The notes below the pieces were generated by a model. The model had not been told where the DNA came from and searched no databases. It saw only the letters and a list, made by a program, of their open reading frames with translations. A program made the position numbers and the translations under genes. From Clostridium tepidiprofundi DSM 19306 (GTDB lineage: Bacteria > Bacillota > Clostridia > Clostridiales > Clostridiaceae), in NCBI RefSeq assembly GCF_001594005.1, contig NZ_LTBA01000007.1:32419-96418 (forward strand): DNA of 64,000 bases, read 5' to 3'. Positions 27,759 to 36,015 of this stretch are shown one piece after another (the stretch's first letter is position 1; each line of letters begins with the position of its first letter).

Positions 27759-29109
27759 AGTTAATACCGATTTGGATGGATTTGATATATATAGTTTATT
27801 TAAAAATGAGAAAAATTCTGCTATATTAGATAGTGCAAAATATGGAGATGGACTTGGAAGATATTCATTCATAGGAATTAATTCATTCTTGAATGTTAAG
27901 TCTTATGGGAAAAAATGTTGGATTAATGGGCAGTTTCAAGAAAAAGATGTTTTTCAGTGTTTAAAAGATATATTGAAAAATTATAAAATAATAAATGAAA
28001 CTGATTTACCATTTATAAGTGGAGGAATAGGATACTTCTCATATGATTTAGGAAGGGAAATTGAAGTGATTCCTAATACAGCACTTGAAGATATTGTTAT
28101 TCCTCATTGTTACTATAATTTTTATGATAACATTATTATTTTTGATAATCAATTGAAAGAAACTTATATTACAGCATTAGGTATACTAAAAGATAAATAT
28201 GAAAGCATAGCCGAAATAGAAGAAAAAATTAAGCATGGTAAAAAAGTAGAATATGATAAAGAAAAACATGAAAGAAAAATCGATATTTATAAAAAAGCTT
28301 TTAATTCTAATTTTACTAAAGAAGAATACATAAAATCAGTTGAGAAGGTCAGAGAATACATTAGAACAGGGGATGTTTATATAACAAATTTAACACAGCG
28401 TTTTTGGTGTAACACAGAAAAGAAACCATATGAAGTATATAAAAAGTTACGATATATAAATCCAGCACCTTTTGCTGCATTTATTAACTGTGATGATTTT
28501 ACAATAATATCTTCTTCACCAGAAAGGTTTCTAAGTATTAGAAATGATATAGTAGAAACAAGACCAATTAAAGGAACAAGACCTAGAGGGGATAACGTTT
28601 ATGAAGATGAAAACAACAAGAAAGAACTCCTAAATAGTGAAAAAGATAAATCAGAACTTTTAATGATTGTAGACCTTGAAAGAAATGATTTAAGTAAAGT
28701 ATGTATACCTAATTCTGTAAGAGCAACTGAACTTTTTAAGCTTGAAGAATACAGCACGGTATTTCATTTAGTTTCCACAATAGTAGGTGAAATCAAAGAA
28801 GAACACAACTGTATTGATTGTATTAAGGCTTGTTTTCCAGGAGGTTCTATAACTGGAGCTCCTAAAATACGTTCTATGGAAATAATTGAAGAGTTAGAAG
28901 GAATAAGAAGAAATGTTTATACAGGTGCTATTGGGTATATAGGGTTTGACGAGAGTGTGGATTTAAATATTGTGATTAGAACAATACTCATGAAGGAGAG
29001 GAAAGCTTATTTTGGTGTTGGTGGAGGAATAACTTGGGAGTCAAATAGTATTTCAGAATATGAAGAAACACTAGATAAAGCAAAGGCTTTAATGGAGGCG
29101 CTTAGCTAA
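27739..29109 (+). CDS. pabB: Aminodeoxychorismate synthase component I
   Basis: 456 residues, chorismate-binding fold. Characteristic motifs: PIKGTRPRG, CFPGGSITGAPKIRSMEII, and YTGAIGYIGFD. With PabA it converts chorismate and glutamine to 4-amino-4-deoxychorismate. The ATG lies within pabA behind a GAGGTGG SD. The last base of its stop is the first base of the pabC start (TAATG), so the three pab genes are tightly coupled. Confidence 0.93.
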   Translation: MEVIINKVNTDLDGFDIYSLFKNEKNSAILDSAKYGDGLGRYSFIGINSFLNVKSYGKKCWINGQFQEKDVFQCLKDILKNYKIINETDLPFISGGIGYFSYDLGREIEVIPNTALEDIVIPHCYYNFYDNIIIFDNQLKETYITALGILKDKYESIAEIEEKIKHGKKVEYDKEKHERKIDIYKKAFNSNFTKEEYIKSVEKVREYIRTGDVYITNLTQRFWCNTEKKPYEVYKKLRYINPAPFAAFINCDDFTIISSSPERFLSIRNDIVETRPIKGTRPRGDNVYEDENNKKELLNSEKDKSELLMIVDLERNDLSKVCIPNSVRATELFKLEEYSTVFHLVSTIVGEIKEEHNCIDCIKACFPGGSITGAPKIRSMEIIEELEGIRRNVYTGAIGYIGFDESVDLNIVIRTILMKERKAYFGVGGGITWESNSISEYEETLDKAKALMEALS

Positions 29110-29876
29110 TGATTATCATTAATGATAAAATTAAAAATGATGGTATAATTAACTTTGATAGTGGATTTTATTTTGGAAGAGGTCTTTTTGAAACTGTATA
29201 CATTAGAGAAAAGCCAATTTTATTAAAAGAACACTTAGACAGGCTAAATAGGGGACTTGCAAAGTTAAACATAGATAAAATTATTTCTGAAGAGTGTTTC
29301 ATGGATGCATTAAGTATTCTTGGTTGCAAAAATTGTGCAGTAAAGTTGATGGTATCTGAGAATAATACTATATTTTCAAATAGGGATATACCATATAAAA
29401 AAGAAGACTATGAAAGAGGATTTTCTCTTGTGGTGAGTAAAGTTAGAAGAAATCCATATTCTCATATGACATATATTAAAAGCTTTAATTATTATGACAA
29501 TATAATCGAAAGAGAATGGGCAAAATCTAAAGGATATGATGAGGCTTTGTTTTTGAATACGGATAATTTTGTATCTGAAGGAAGTGTTTCAAATATTTTT
29601 TTTATTAAAGATAATGTGATTTATACTCCACATACTAGCTGTGGTTTGCTTGAAGGTGTTGTGAGAAATTTTATTATTAATAATATGAACAGATATAAAA
29701 TTGTTGAAGGTAAATATAGACTTGATGATTTTTTAAATTCGGATGGTGTTTTTATAACTAATAGCCTTTTAGGTATTATGAAAGTAAATAGCATAAATGA
29801 TATTAAAATCAAAACATGCAATTGCATTAATGAAGTTAAGAAATTGTATGATGAATTTTTATTCTCAGCAATATGA
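29109..29876 (+). CDS. pabC: Aminodeoxychorismate lyase (class IV PLP enzyme)
   Basis: 255 residues. Start region FGRGLFETVYIREKPILLKE and the PLP-lysine motif (IKSFNYYDNIIE) followed by SEGSVSNIFF are those of the class IV aminotransferase fold. It releases pyruvate from aminodeoxychorismate to give pABA. Branched-chain aminotransferase or D-amino-acid aminotransferase share the fold, but operon position after pabB makes PabC the clear choice. Confidence 0.92.
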   Translation: MIIINDKIKNDGIINFDSGFYFGRGLFETVYIREKPILLKEHLDRLNRGLAKLNIDKIISEECFMDALSILGCKNCAVKLMVSENNTIFSNRDIPYKKEDYERGFSLVVSKVRRNPYSHMTYIKSFNYYDNIIEREWAKSKGYDEALFLNTDNFVSEGSVSNIFFIKDNVIYTPHTSCGLLEGVVRNFIINNMNRYKIVEGKYRLDDFLNSDGVFITNSLLGIMKVNSINDIKIKTCNCINEVKKLYDEFLFSAI

Positions 29877-29893
29877 TATAGGGGTAATATTTT

Positions 29894-30385
29894 ATGAATC
29901 AGGATATGAGCAGGGTAAATCAAATATTAAAGCATAAGGAGTATTTAAAGAATTTAAATAAAAATATTAATGACGAAATAAATAGAAAGTTTTGTCATCA
30001 TGATTTGGTTCATTTTTTAGATGTTTCTAGAATAATGTACATAAAATCGCTTGAAAATGATTTGAAATTTGATAAGGAAATAATATATGCATGTGGTCTT
30101 CTTCATGATATTGGAAAATGGCAACAGTATGAAGAGGGAGTTCCTCATGAAATAGCTAGTGCAAATATTGCAAAGAATATATTAAAAGAGTGCTCATTTA
30201 ATGATTATGAAATTGATATTATAGTAGATGCTATAATAAATCATAGGAATAATAATAATCCTAACAATTCATTAAGTGAACTTTTGTATAAAAGTGATAA
30301 ATTATCAAGAATGTGTTTTAACTGTAATGCACAAGCTGAATGCAATTGGAGCATAGAAATGAGAAATAATCAGATTAAATACTAA
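29894..30385 (+). CDS. HD-domain phosphohydrolase with Cys cluster
   Basis: 163 residues. H..HD..H motif: CHHDLVHFLDV, LLHDIGKW, IINHRN, with Asp in YKSDKLSR, the layout of metal-dependent HD hydrolases. The C-terminus adds CFNCNAQAEC, a possible zinc or Fe-S site. It lies between pabC and folP. HD proteins in folate operons are candidates for removing phosphates from dihydroneopterin triphosphate, a step with no dedicated gene here; this is inference. SD is a weak AGGGG 11 bases before ATG. Confidence 0.75.
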   Translation: MNQDMSRVNQILKHKEYLKNLNKNINDEINRKFCHHDLVHFLDVSRIMYIKSLENDLKFDKEIIYACGLLHDIGKWQQYEEGVPHEIASANIAKNILKECSFNDYEIDIIVDAIINHRNNNNPNNSLSELLYKSDKLSRMCFNCNAQAECNWSIEMRNNQIKY

Positions 30386-30467
30386 ATATCAAATATCAAA
30401 TATCAAATATCAAATATCAAATATTAAATATTAAATATCAAATATTAAATATCAAATATCAAATATT
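30384..30467. repeat. Twelve-unit heptamer tandem repeat
   Basis: Twelve exact 7-base units AAATAT(C/T), with the last base C C C C C T T C T C C T. It begins at the stop codon of the HD gene and ends 36 bases before folP. No other microsatellite of this size was seen in the window. Confidence 0.95.
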
Positions 30468-30469
30468 AA

Positions 30470-30502
30470 GAGAGGGGGATGCCTAAATTTTAGGCGAATT
30501 GT
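30470..30502 (+). promoter_or_regulatory. Hairpin between SD and start of folP
   Basis: A G-rich SD (GAGAGGGGG) is 24 bases from the folP ATG. Between them lies GCCTAAATTTTAGGC, a 15-base perfect dyad. If it folds, the remaining gap is about 9 bases, a normal spacing. Confidence 0.5.
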
Positions 30503-31333
30503 ATGAATAGAATAATCAATATAGGTAATAAAAATTTTGAAATAGGCAAAAGAACTTATATTATGGGAATATTAAATGTAACTCCCGATTCTTTTTCTGA
30601 TGGGGGTAAATTTAATAATATTGAAAATGCAGTTATGCATGCTAAAGAGATGGAAAGCCAAGGAGCTGATATAATAGATATAGGAGGAGAATCGACGAGA
30701 CCAAATCATGTACCTGTAAGTGAAGAAGAAGAAATAAAAAGAGTTATTCCCATAATTGAAGCTTTATCTAGGGAGATTTCAATTCCTATTTCAGTTGATA
30801 CATACAAGGGTAGAGTAGCTGAGCTTGCAATTAATGCAGGTGCGAATTTAATCAATGATGTATGGGGTTTCAAGAAAGACAGTTATATTGCAAAAGTAGC
30901 AGCGAAGTATGAAGTGCCTTGTTGTCTAATGCATAATAGGGATAATATGGACTATAATAATCTGATAGAAGACATATTGTGTGATTTGAGAGAAAGTATT
31001 GATATTGCACTTAAGGCAGGTGTAAAAGAAAAAAATATTATACTAGATCCGGGCATTGGATTTGCTAAAACTGTTGAAGATAATTTGAATGTTATGAATA
31101 ATTTAGATAAATTAAATGAATTAGGATATCCAGTATTGTTGGGTACATCTAGAAAATCAATGATAGGTAAAACACTAGATTTACCTGTAAATGAAAGGTT
31201 AGAAGGTACTATAGCTACTACAGTTATAGGTATAATGAAGGGGTGTGAATTCATAAGAGTTCATGATGTTAAGGAGAATTTGAGAGCTGCAAGAATGACA
31301 GATGCTATAATTAGGAGTGAATATAATGGATAA
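30503..31333 (+). CDS. folP: Dihydropteroate synthase
   Basis: 276 residues. Family motifs MGILNVTPDSFSDGG, GADIIDIGGESTRP, and LLGTSRKSMIG, which hold the pterin pyrophosphate and pABA. It joins pABA to dihydropterin pyrophosphate and is the sulfonamide target. The upstream repeat and SD hairpin make its translation start unusual. Overlaps folBK by 8 bases. Confidence 0.96.
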   Translation: MNRIINIGNKNFEIGKRTYIMGILNVTPDSFSDGGKFNNIENAVMHAKEMESQGADIIDIGGESTRPNHVPVSEEEEIKRVIPIIEALSREISIPISVDTYKGRVAELAINAGANLINDVWGFKKDSYIAKVAAKYEVPCCLMHNRDNMDYNNLIEDILCDLRESIDIALKAGVKEKNIILDPGIGFAKTVEDNLNVMNNLDKLNELGYPVLLGTSRKSMIGKTLDLPVNERLEGTIATTVIGIMKGCEFIRVHDVKENLRAARMTDAIIRSEYNG

Positions 31334-32141
31334 GATTATTGTAAAAGACTTAGAAATATATGGATTTCATGGAGTTTATTCGGAAGAGAAAAAAATAGGA
31401 CAGAGATTTTTGATTACAATTGAACTTTATACATCAACTAGAAAAGCAGGTATTACTGACGATTTGACTCAAACAATAAATTATGGTGAGCTGTGCCATG
31501 ATATTGAAAAAGAATTTAAGAATGATAAATATGATTTAATAGAAAAAGCAGCAGAAGATTTAGCTACATTTGTATTATTAAAATATACTTCTGTTAATAA
31601 GGTTAAAATTCTATTAAAGAAACCTTGGGCACCTATAGGAAAACCTGTAAAGTATGCTGCTGTTGAAATTGAAAGAAGTAAACATATTGCATATATTGGG
31701 CTTGGTTCTAACATGGGTGATAAGAGAAAAAATATTGACAGTGCTATTGATAAAATAAATTATAATAAGTTTACTAGAGTACTTGATGTTTCAAATTTTT
31801 ATGAAACAGAGCCGGTTGGTTATGTAGAACAAGATGATTTTTTAAATTGTGCAATAAAAGTTGAAACTTTATTGTATCCAGATGAATTGATGATGCTCTT
31901 GCTCGATATAGAAAAAGAATTAAAAAGAGAGAGAATAGTAAGATGGGGGCCTAGAACGATTGATTTAGATATACTTCTTTATGATGATATTATTTGTTCA
32001 AATGAAAAGACCATTATTCCTCATCCTAGAATGCATGAAAGAATGTTTGTTATTGAACCATTATGTGATATAGCACCGTACGTTATGCATCCAATATTGA
32101 AGAAGAGGATTATTGAATTGAAGGACGAAATTGAAAAATAG
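31326..32141 (+). CDS. folBK: Bifunctional dihydroneopterin aldolase / HPPK
   Basis: 271 residues. Residues 1-118 are FolB (LEIYGFHGVYSEEKKIGQRF, KKPWAPIG); residues 122-271 are FolK (YIGLGSNMGDKRKNI, WGPRTIDLDILLYDD, PHPRMHERMFV). FolB cleaves dihydroneopterin and FolK pyrophosphorylates the product for FolP, so the fusion channels two consecutive steps. ATG 31326 follows AGGAG with 9-base spacing; GTG 31317 in frame lies at the SD. Fusion of folB and folK is common in Firmicutes. Confidence 0.95.
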   Translation: MDKIIVKDLEIYGFHGVYSEEKKIGQRFLITIELYTSTRKAGITDDLTQTINYGELCHDIEKEFKNDKYDLIEKAAEDLATFVLLKYTSVNKVKILLKKPWAPIGKPVKYAAVEIERSKHIAYIGLGSNMGDKRKNIDSAIDKINYNKFTRVLDVSNFYETEPVGYVEQDDFLNCAIKVETLLYPDELMMLLLDIEKELKRERIVRWGPRTIDLDILLYDDIICSNEKTIIPHPRMHERMFVIEPLCDIAPYVMHPILKKRIIELKDEIEK

Positions 32142-32162
32142 CTAGTATAGGAGTGATTTTTT

Positions 32163-32537
32163 TTGAAACGATTGTTGTTTGTTGGTATGGGAGGGTTCAT
32201 AGGAGCGTCATTTAGATATTTAATATCTGGTTTAGGAGTGAAAATATTTGGAGATGCTTTTCCATATGGTACATTGTTTGTTAATATATTGGGAGGATTT
32301 TTAATAGGATTTATTATGGAAGCAAGTGTTGACACATGGACAATTTCTTCAAATTTAAGAACTTTTTTGACAACGGGAATGATGGGTGGATTAACAACTT
32401 TCTCTACTTTTAGCTATGAAACTATAAATATGTTTGCTGATGGTAACTATTTATTAGGAGGGGCTAATGCAGGATTAAACCTGTTTTTAAGCTTATTTGC
32501 TGCTTGGATTGGCAAAACATTGGCACAATTTATGTAA
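32163..32537 (+). CDS. crcB: CrcB/Fluc fluoride channel
   Basis: 124 residues, four membrane helices. The GGFIGASFRYLIS and FVNILGGFLIGF motifs and the TTGMMGGLTTFSTFSYE signature identify a fluoride exporter channel, which works as an antiparallel dimer. The start is TTG, 10 bases after TAGGAG. Only one copy is present, so a homodimer is expected. No fluoride riboswitch can be seen in front. It follows folBK by 21 bases and may share that transcript. Confidence 0.92.
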   Translation: MKRLLFVGMGGFIGASFRYLISGLGVKIFGDAFPYGTLFVNILGGFLIGFIMEASVDTWTISSNLRTFLTTGMMGGLTTFSTFSYETINMFADGNYLLGGANAGLNLFLSLFAAWIGKTLAQFM

Positions 32538-32604
32538 TGATTATTACATTTTCCTGAATTGATGTGTTAAAGTGAATCAAAAATCATAAAGGGAGGTAAA
32601 ATTT

Positions 32605-32946
32605 TTGAAAATTGAAGGGAAAGGTAAGTTATTAAAAATTTTTATTGGAGAATCAGATCATTGGCACGGAGAACCACTCTACCATGCAATATTGAAGATG
32701 GTAAGAGAAAATGGACTTGCAGGATGCACTATTGTAAGAGGGATAGAAGGTTTTGGAGCAACAAGTAGGATTCATAGTACTAGAATATTAAGATTATCAG
32801 AAGACTTGCCTATTGTAATTGAAATCGTTGATAAAGAAGAAAGAATAAATAAAATAATTAAGCTATTAGATGATATGATTTCAGAAGGGTTGATTATAAC
32901 ACTACAAGATGTAGAAATAATTAAATATACTCATGAAAAAAAGTAA
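32605..32946 (+). CDS. DUF190 (PII-like) protein
   Basis: 113 residues. The motifs GESDHWHGEPLYHAIL and GLAGCTIVRGIEGFGA are those of DUF190, a ferredoxin-like PII-type fold. DUF190 genes very often follow crcB, as here, and may sense a nucleotide or regulate the channel; that role is unproven. SD GGGAGG 8 bases before the TTG start. A terminator follows. Confidence 0.9.
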   Translation: MKIEGKGKLLKIFIGESDHWHGEPLYHAILKMVRENGLAGCTIVRGIEGFGATSRIHSTRILRLSEDLPIVIEIVDKEERINKIIKLLDDMISEGLIITLQDVEIIKYTHEKK

Positions 32947-32948
32947 GT

Positions 32949-32975
32949 AAAAGTAGGTATGTATACCTGCTTTTA
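32949..32975. terminator. Bidirectional terminator, DUF190 / pheB
   Basis: AAAGTAGGTAT / ATACCTGCTTT stem with short loop and one G-U pair, between convergent genes. Confidence 0.85.
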
Positions 32976-33410
32976 CTCCATAGCTATCAAATCTAGTTTT
33001 AATACACCTTCTAGATTTCTAATATCATTTAATATGTCATCTATATCTACTGTTAGATTTGAAATGTCGAATGTTATGCTTACATTTGCTATCTTATTAA
33101 TTGGTATGTTCTGATTTATTGTCAAAATATTTCCTTTAACATCAGCTATCATATTTAAAATATTAGAGAGTATACCCATTTCATGGCTTAACAAAAATGA
33201 TATTGTAACCCTTTTGCAGAGTGTCCCTTCTGAAATGGTGAACACATGATCCTTATATTTATAGTAAGTGCTTCTGCTTATACCAACAATTCTTACTGCT
33301 TCAGTTATTTCTTTTACTTTTCCAGTTGAAAGTAGTTCTTTTGCTTTAACTACTTTATCAAAAATTTCAGGTAGTATGTCCTTATCTATTACAAAGTATT
33401 TAGTATCCAT
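32973..33410 (-). CDS. pheB: ACT-domain regulatory protein, PheB-like (UPF0735)
   Basis: 145 residues: N-terminal helix-turn-helix-like part (ITEAVRIVGISRSTYYKYKD) and C-terminal ACT domain (LLSHEMGILSNILNMIAD). It matches the PheB/UPF0735 family, named from its Bacillus neighbour pheA; the exact role in amino-acid control is not settled. The ACT domain likely binds an amino acid. Upstream a further gene on the same strand (flavoprotein) is 24 bases away, so they form an operon. Confidence 0.88.
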   Translation of the reverse strand: MDTKYFVIDKDILPEIFDKVVKAKELLSTGKVKEITEAVRIVGISRSTYYKYKDHVFTISEGTLCKRVTISFLLSHEMGILSNILNMIADVKGNILTINQNIPINKIANVSITFDISNLTVDIDDILNDIRNLEGVLKLDLIAME

Positions 33411-33434
33411 ACTGTTATTATGCTCCTTCTTGTA

Positions 33435-34481
33435 CTAAAAATTACTTTTAATATTATGTGCAAATATTTCAGCTTTTTTTTCAATATTAGGTATTTCAAA
33501 TATGGCACGAGGATCATTAGCAATAGCAGTAATACAAAAATATGGTGGAAGATAAAAACCCTTATTTACATTAAGAGCACCTATTAATTGCTTTGCTATT
33601 GAATCACTTCCTGAATTCCCCGATACAATAATACCAAATATAGTCTTATTTTCAAAGCTTATTTTTCTATACAAAACAGTAAGCCTATTTATGACGGCTG
33701 TTAAATTTGCTGCAATAGCATCATTATAATTAGGACAGAGCCATATAACAGAATCTGCATTTTCTATGGAAGGTAAAACTTCTTTAACCATAATTCCTCC
33801 ATAAAAACATTTATTTTCTTCTGCATAGTGTATACAAGTCTTATATGCACATCCTCTACAATCTTGTACTTCTCCGCTTTCAATTTGAAGTTCTTTTATG
33901 TTATAGTTAGTTAAAAATTTTGAAACCATATGCCATAAGTCAACTGTATTAGATGTTTTGTGTGGCATTGAATAAAGAACAAGCAAATTAGGATTTTTAA
34001 TTTTAATTGGTGAATATTTAAGCAGTCTTTCTGATAGCCTTCTGCACATCTCTAAACATATTTCTTCTAAAGATAAATCCATTGTTTTTTTCCAAGTATT
34101 AAAGTTTCTAAGAGAATATGTTGCTTCCACCATTGGATGGCCAATAAAGGCACACCCTAATCTATTGGCACTAAATATTATATCTTGTGCTGCACGTTTT
34201 GTACCGTATTCGTTACAACTATGGACAAGTATGCTTCCTATTGAACCTTCTAAAGTATTACTACCCATGGAATATAGTTTTGTGAAGAATTCTATCATAG
34301 ATATATCATGTCCTATATCGTTGAGTTCTATTGCAAACATTATTTTTTTGTTCTTTAAATCGCATATATTATTAATATCATTTATTAAAATCGATTCGTG
34401 TTTTGATGTAGCTGCATCAATCATTTTGCATAGAATTTTTGAAGGATTTTTATTAGGAACAATAACATATAATTTTTCCAT
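33435..34481 (-). CDS. Tandem flavodoxin-like Fe-S flavoprotein
   Basis: 348 residues. The C-terminal half has an FMN-reductase/flavodoxin fold (LLVLYSMPHKTSNTVDLWHM) with a Cys cluster (CRGCAYKTC, then C at NKCFYGG). The ADSVIWLCPNYNDAIAANLT segment fits the FMN-binding loop. The N-terminal half looks like a divergent copy of the same fold (NEYGTKRAAQDIIF, LGCAFIGHPMVEAT). Electron-transfer function is expected; substrate unknown. It is co-directional with pheB downstream. A MITE-like repeat abuts its start. Confidence 0.65.
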   Translation of the reverse strand: MEKLYVIVPNKNPSKILCKMIDAATSKHESILINDINNICDLKNKKIMFAIELNDIGHDISMIEFFTKLYSMGSNTLEGSIGSILVHSCNEYGTKRAAQDIIFSANRLGCAFIGHPMVEATYSLRNFNTWKKTMDLSLEEICLEMCRRLSERLLKYSPIKIKNPNLLVLYSMPHKTSNTVDLWHMVSKFLTNYNIKELQIESGEVQDCRGCAYKTCIHYAEENKCFYGGIMVKEVLPSIENADSVIWLCPNYNDAIAANLTAVINRLTVLYRKISFENKTIFGIIVSGNSGSDSIAKQLIGALNVNKGFYLPPYFCITAIANDPRAIFEIPNIEKKAEIFAHNIKSNF

Positions 34482-34500
34482 ATTTTATAGCCTCCTTTAT

Positions 34501-34570
34501 GTCATTTTAAAGAAAATAACAAGTCAAATACTCTAGCATACTGACTAGTTATTCTTTTGAAAATGCCTAA
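34501..34570. repeat. MITE-like GGCATTT repeat, short copy a
   Basis: Minus-strand reading: TTAGGCATTTTCAAAAG, AATAACTAGTCAGTATGCTAG, then TTTGACTTGTTATTTTC. The ends are inverted repeats of each other. It equals copy b (40996) with the centre deleted. Confidence 0.75.
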
Positions 34571-35817
34571 ATTTTTGTTTTCACTAAGTAATCGTATGTT
34601 GATTTTATACGTTCTAATAATTCATTTTTAAAGTTATATGTTTCAAATTCAGTAGTATTTTGAAATTGTCTGTTTCTCGAACCCATAAATATACCTCCCA
34701 TAAAATTAGAACTATAATGCCATTCTGATTTTATTGTTGATATTATTGATAAACTTCCTGAGGAAAGAGCAGGGGCTATGTAGGGTTTAAAACCTGTAGC
34801 TCTTATATCTAAATTTGCTGTTTTAGCTTTTTCTGTTAGGTAAAGTGAATTCTTATGATTGTAATTTTCAATGCTATCAGCTATTACAAGGCCTTCACCA
34901 TGAGGACCAAAAGCTCTTCCTTCATTTAAGTATATGGATGTTTCTGTATTTATTTTTGCATAAAATGCTGCTCTAGCATTCATTACACCTAATCCATAGC
35001 CTTTAATTTGATCCGATGCAAGACCTCTAAAGTCTAAATTTCCATTTGAATCCTTGTTGCTTTCAATAAAAGCTGACTTACAAAGCATATCGACAGGATC
35101 GGATACAACAGCGAATATGCCTTTAAAATTATTTTCTCTAGCTTTTTGTGCATAGTATTTTATGATTTTTGAATTACCTTTAAATTGAATAAGTCTTACA
35201 TCCTCTTTTTCATCACCAATTCTAGGTACACCAACTGATACACAAAACACAAACATATCACAATCAAATAATTGTTCCTCATTTAAGGGTATTATATCAG
35301 GCAATTCTAGTTTAGGATCTGGAAAAAGTATTTGATTTATTTCATAGTTCCATCTATTCATTTTATTTATATCTTTATCGAATATTCCTATACTTTTTAT
35401 ACAGTCATGTCCTAGTAATCTTAATCCTGTTATTAATGTTCCACCTACATCACCTAGTCCAACGACATTTACTTTCCATTTATCGGGATAATGAGCATAG
35501 AGTACATCTTCCCAGTTTGGGTATTGAGTATTTATTGATATGACTTTTTTATATTTAATTTTTTCTAAAAGCCAGTTAGGAAGTCCATTATGTGATGAAT
35601 CATTATTGTTTTGTATTAAATTTAAGTTTTCATCATCTAAAAATAGGTTGTTATGAGAAGAAACTAAATAACTTCTTCTTGAATTTAGTGGATTTAGTTT
35701 ATTTAGAGCATATAACTCGCCACTATGTTTTTTTACTTCGTTTTCCGAAATAGGTGAAAAGTTTTTGTGTTCTTTTTTTGATATAAAAACAAAATTATTA
35801 TATTTATAGTAATACAT
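34567..35817 (-). CDS. Divergent lactate/malate dehydrogenase-like protein
   Basis: 416 residues. Residues 1-110 are an extension with no recognised family. After that an LDH/MDH fold: VNVVGLGDVGGTLITG (NAD loop), SVGVPRIGDE, VVSDPVDML (normally NPVD), IKGYGLGVMNARAAFYAK, and FGPHGEGLVIADS with the catalytic-type His. The Arg and His expected for a 2-hydroxyacid dehydrogenase are present, but the family Asn is Asp. It lies downstream of the giant HD-adenylyltransferase gene on the same strand, 198 bases apart, with a repeat between. Substrate unknown. Confidence 0.65.
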   Translation of the reverse strand: MYYYKYNNFVFISKKEHKNFSPISENEVKKHSGELYALNKLNPLNSRRSYLVSSHNNLFLDDENLNLIQNNNDSSHNGLPNWLLEKIKYKKVISINTQYPNWEDVLYAHYPDKWKVNVVGLGDVGGTLITGLRLLGHDCIKSIGIFDKDINKMNRWNYEINQILFPDPKLELPDIIPLNEEQLFDCDMFVFCVSVGVPRIGDEKEDVRLIQFKGNSKIIKYYAQKARENNFKGIFAVVSDPVDMLCKSAFIESNKDSNGNLDFRGLASDQIKGYGLGVMNARAAFYAKINTETSIYLNEGRAFGPHGEGLVIADSIENYNHKNSLYLTEKAKTANLDIRATGFKPYIAPALSSGSLSIISTIKSEWHYSSNFMGGIFMGSRNRQFQNTTEFETYNFKNELLERIKSTYDYLVKTKI

Positions 35818-35885
35818 ATTTTCAACTCACTTTCTTAGTATAATGTTGAAACTGCTTTGCAATTTCTTTAAAATAAGACTGCCAT

Positions 35886-36005
35886 TTGACAGATGCCAAA
35901 TCTGTATTGGAGATTAGAGACTAGCGATTGGAGACTAAATAAGAATCGCCAGTCGCTAATCACTAGGAGAGATTGAGTTTTTGTTGGAGATTAGAGACTA
36001 GCAGC
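35886..36005. repeat. CTAG-rich dispersed repeat block, copy 3
   Basis: Contains GGAGATTAGAGACTAGCG twice, with an inverted partner (CGCCAGTCGCTAATCACTAG) between. Same words as the blocks at 7.9, 19.4 and 63.3 kb. Sits between the giant gene and the LDH-like gene. Confidence 0.7.
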
Positions 36006-36015
36006 TTATATTATA

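Noticed and set aside
30384..30467. Heptamer block read as a CRISPR array
   Set aside because: Units are 7 bases with no spacers; it is a microsatellite.
30479..30493. Four-codon mini-ORF ahead of folP
   Set aside because: ATG touches the SD with no spacing; it is more likely part of the hairpin.
32142..32162. Fluoride riboswitch before crcB
   Set aside because: Only 21 bases lie between folBK and crcB; no room and no motif.
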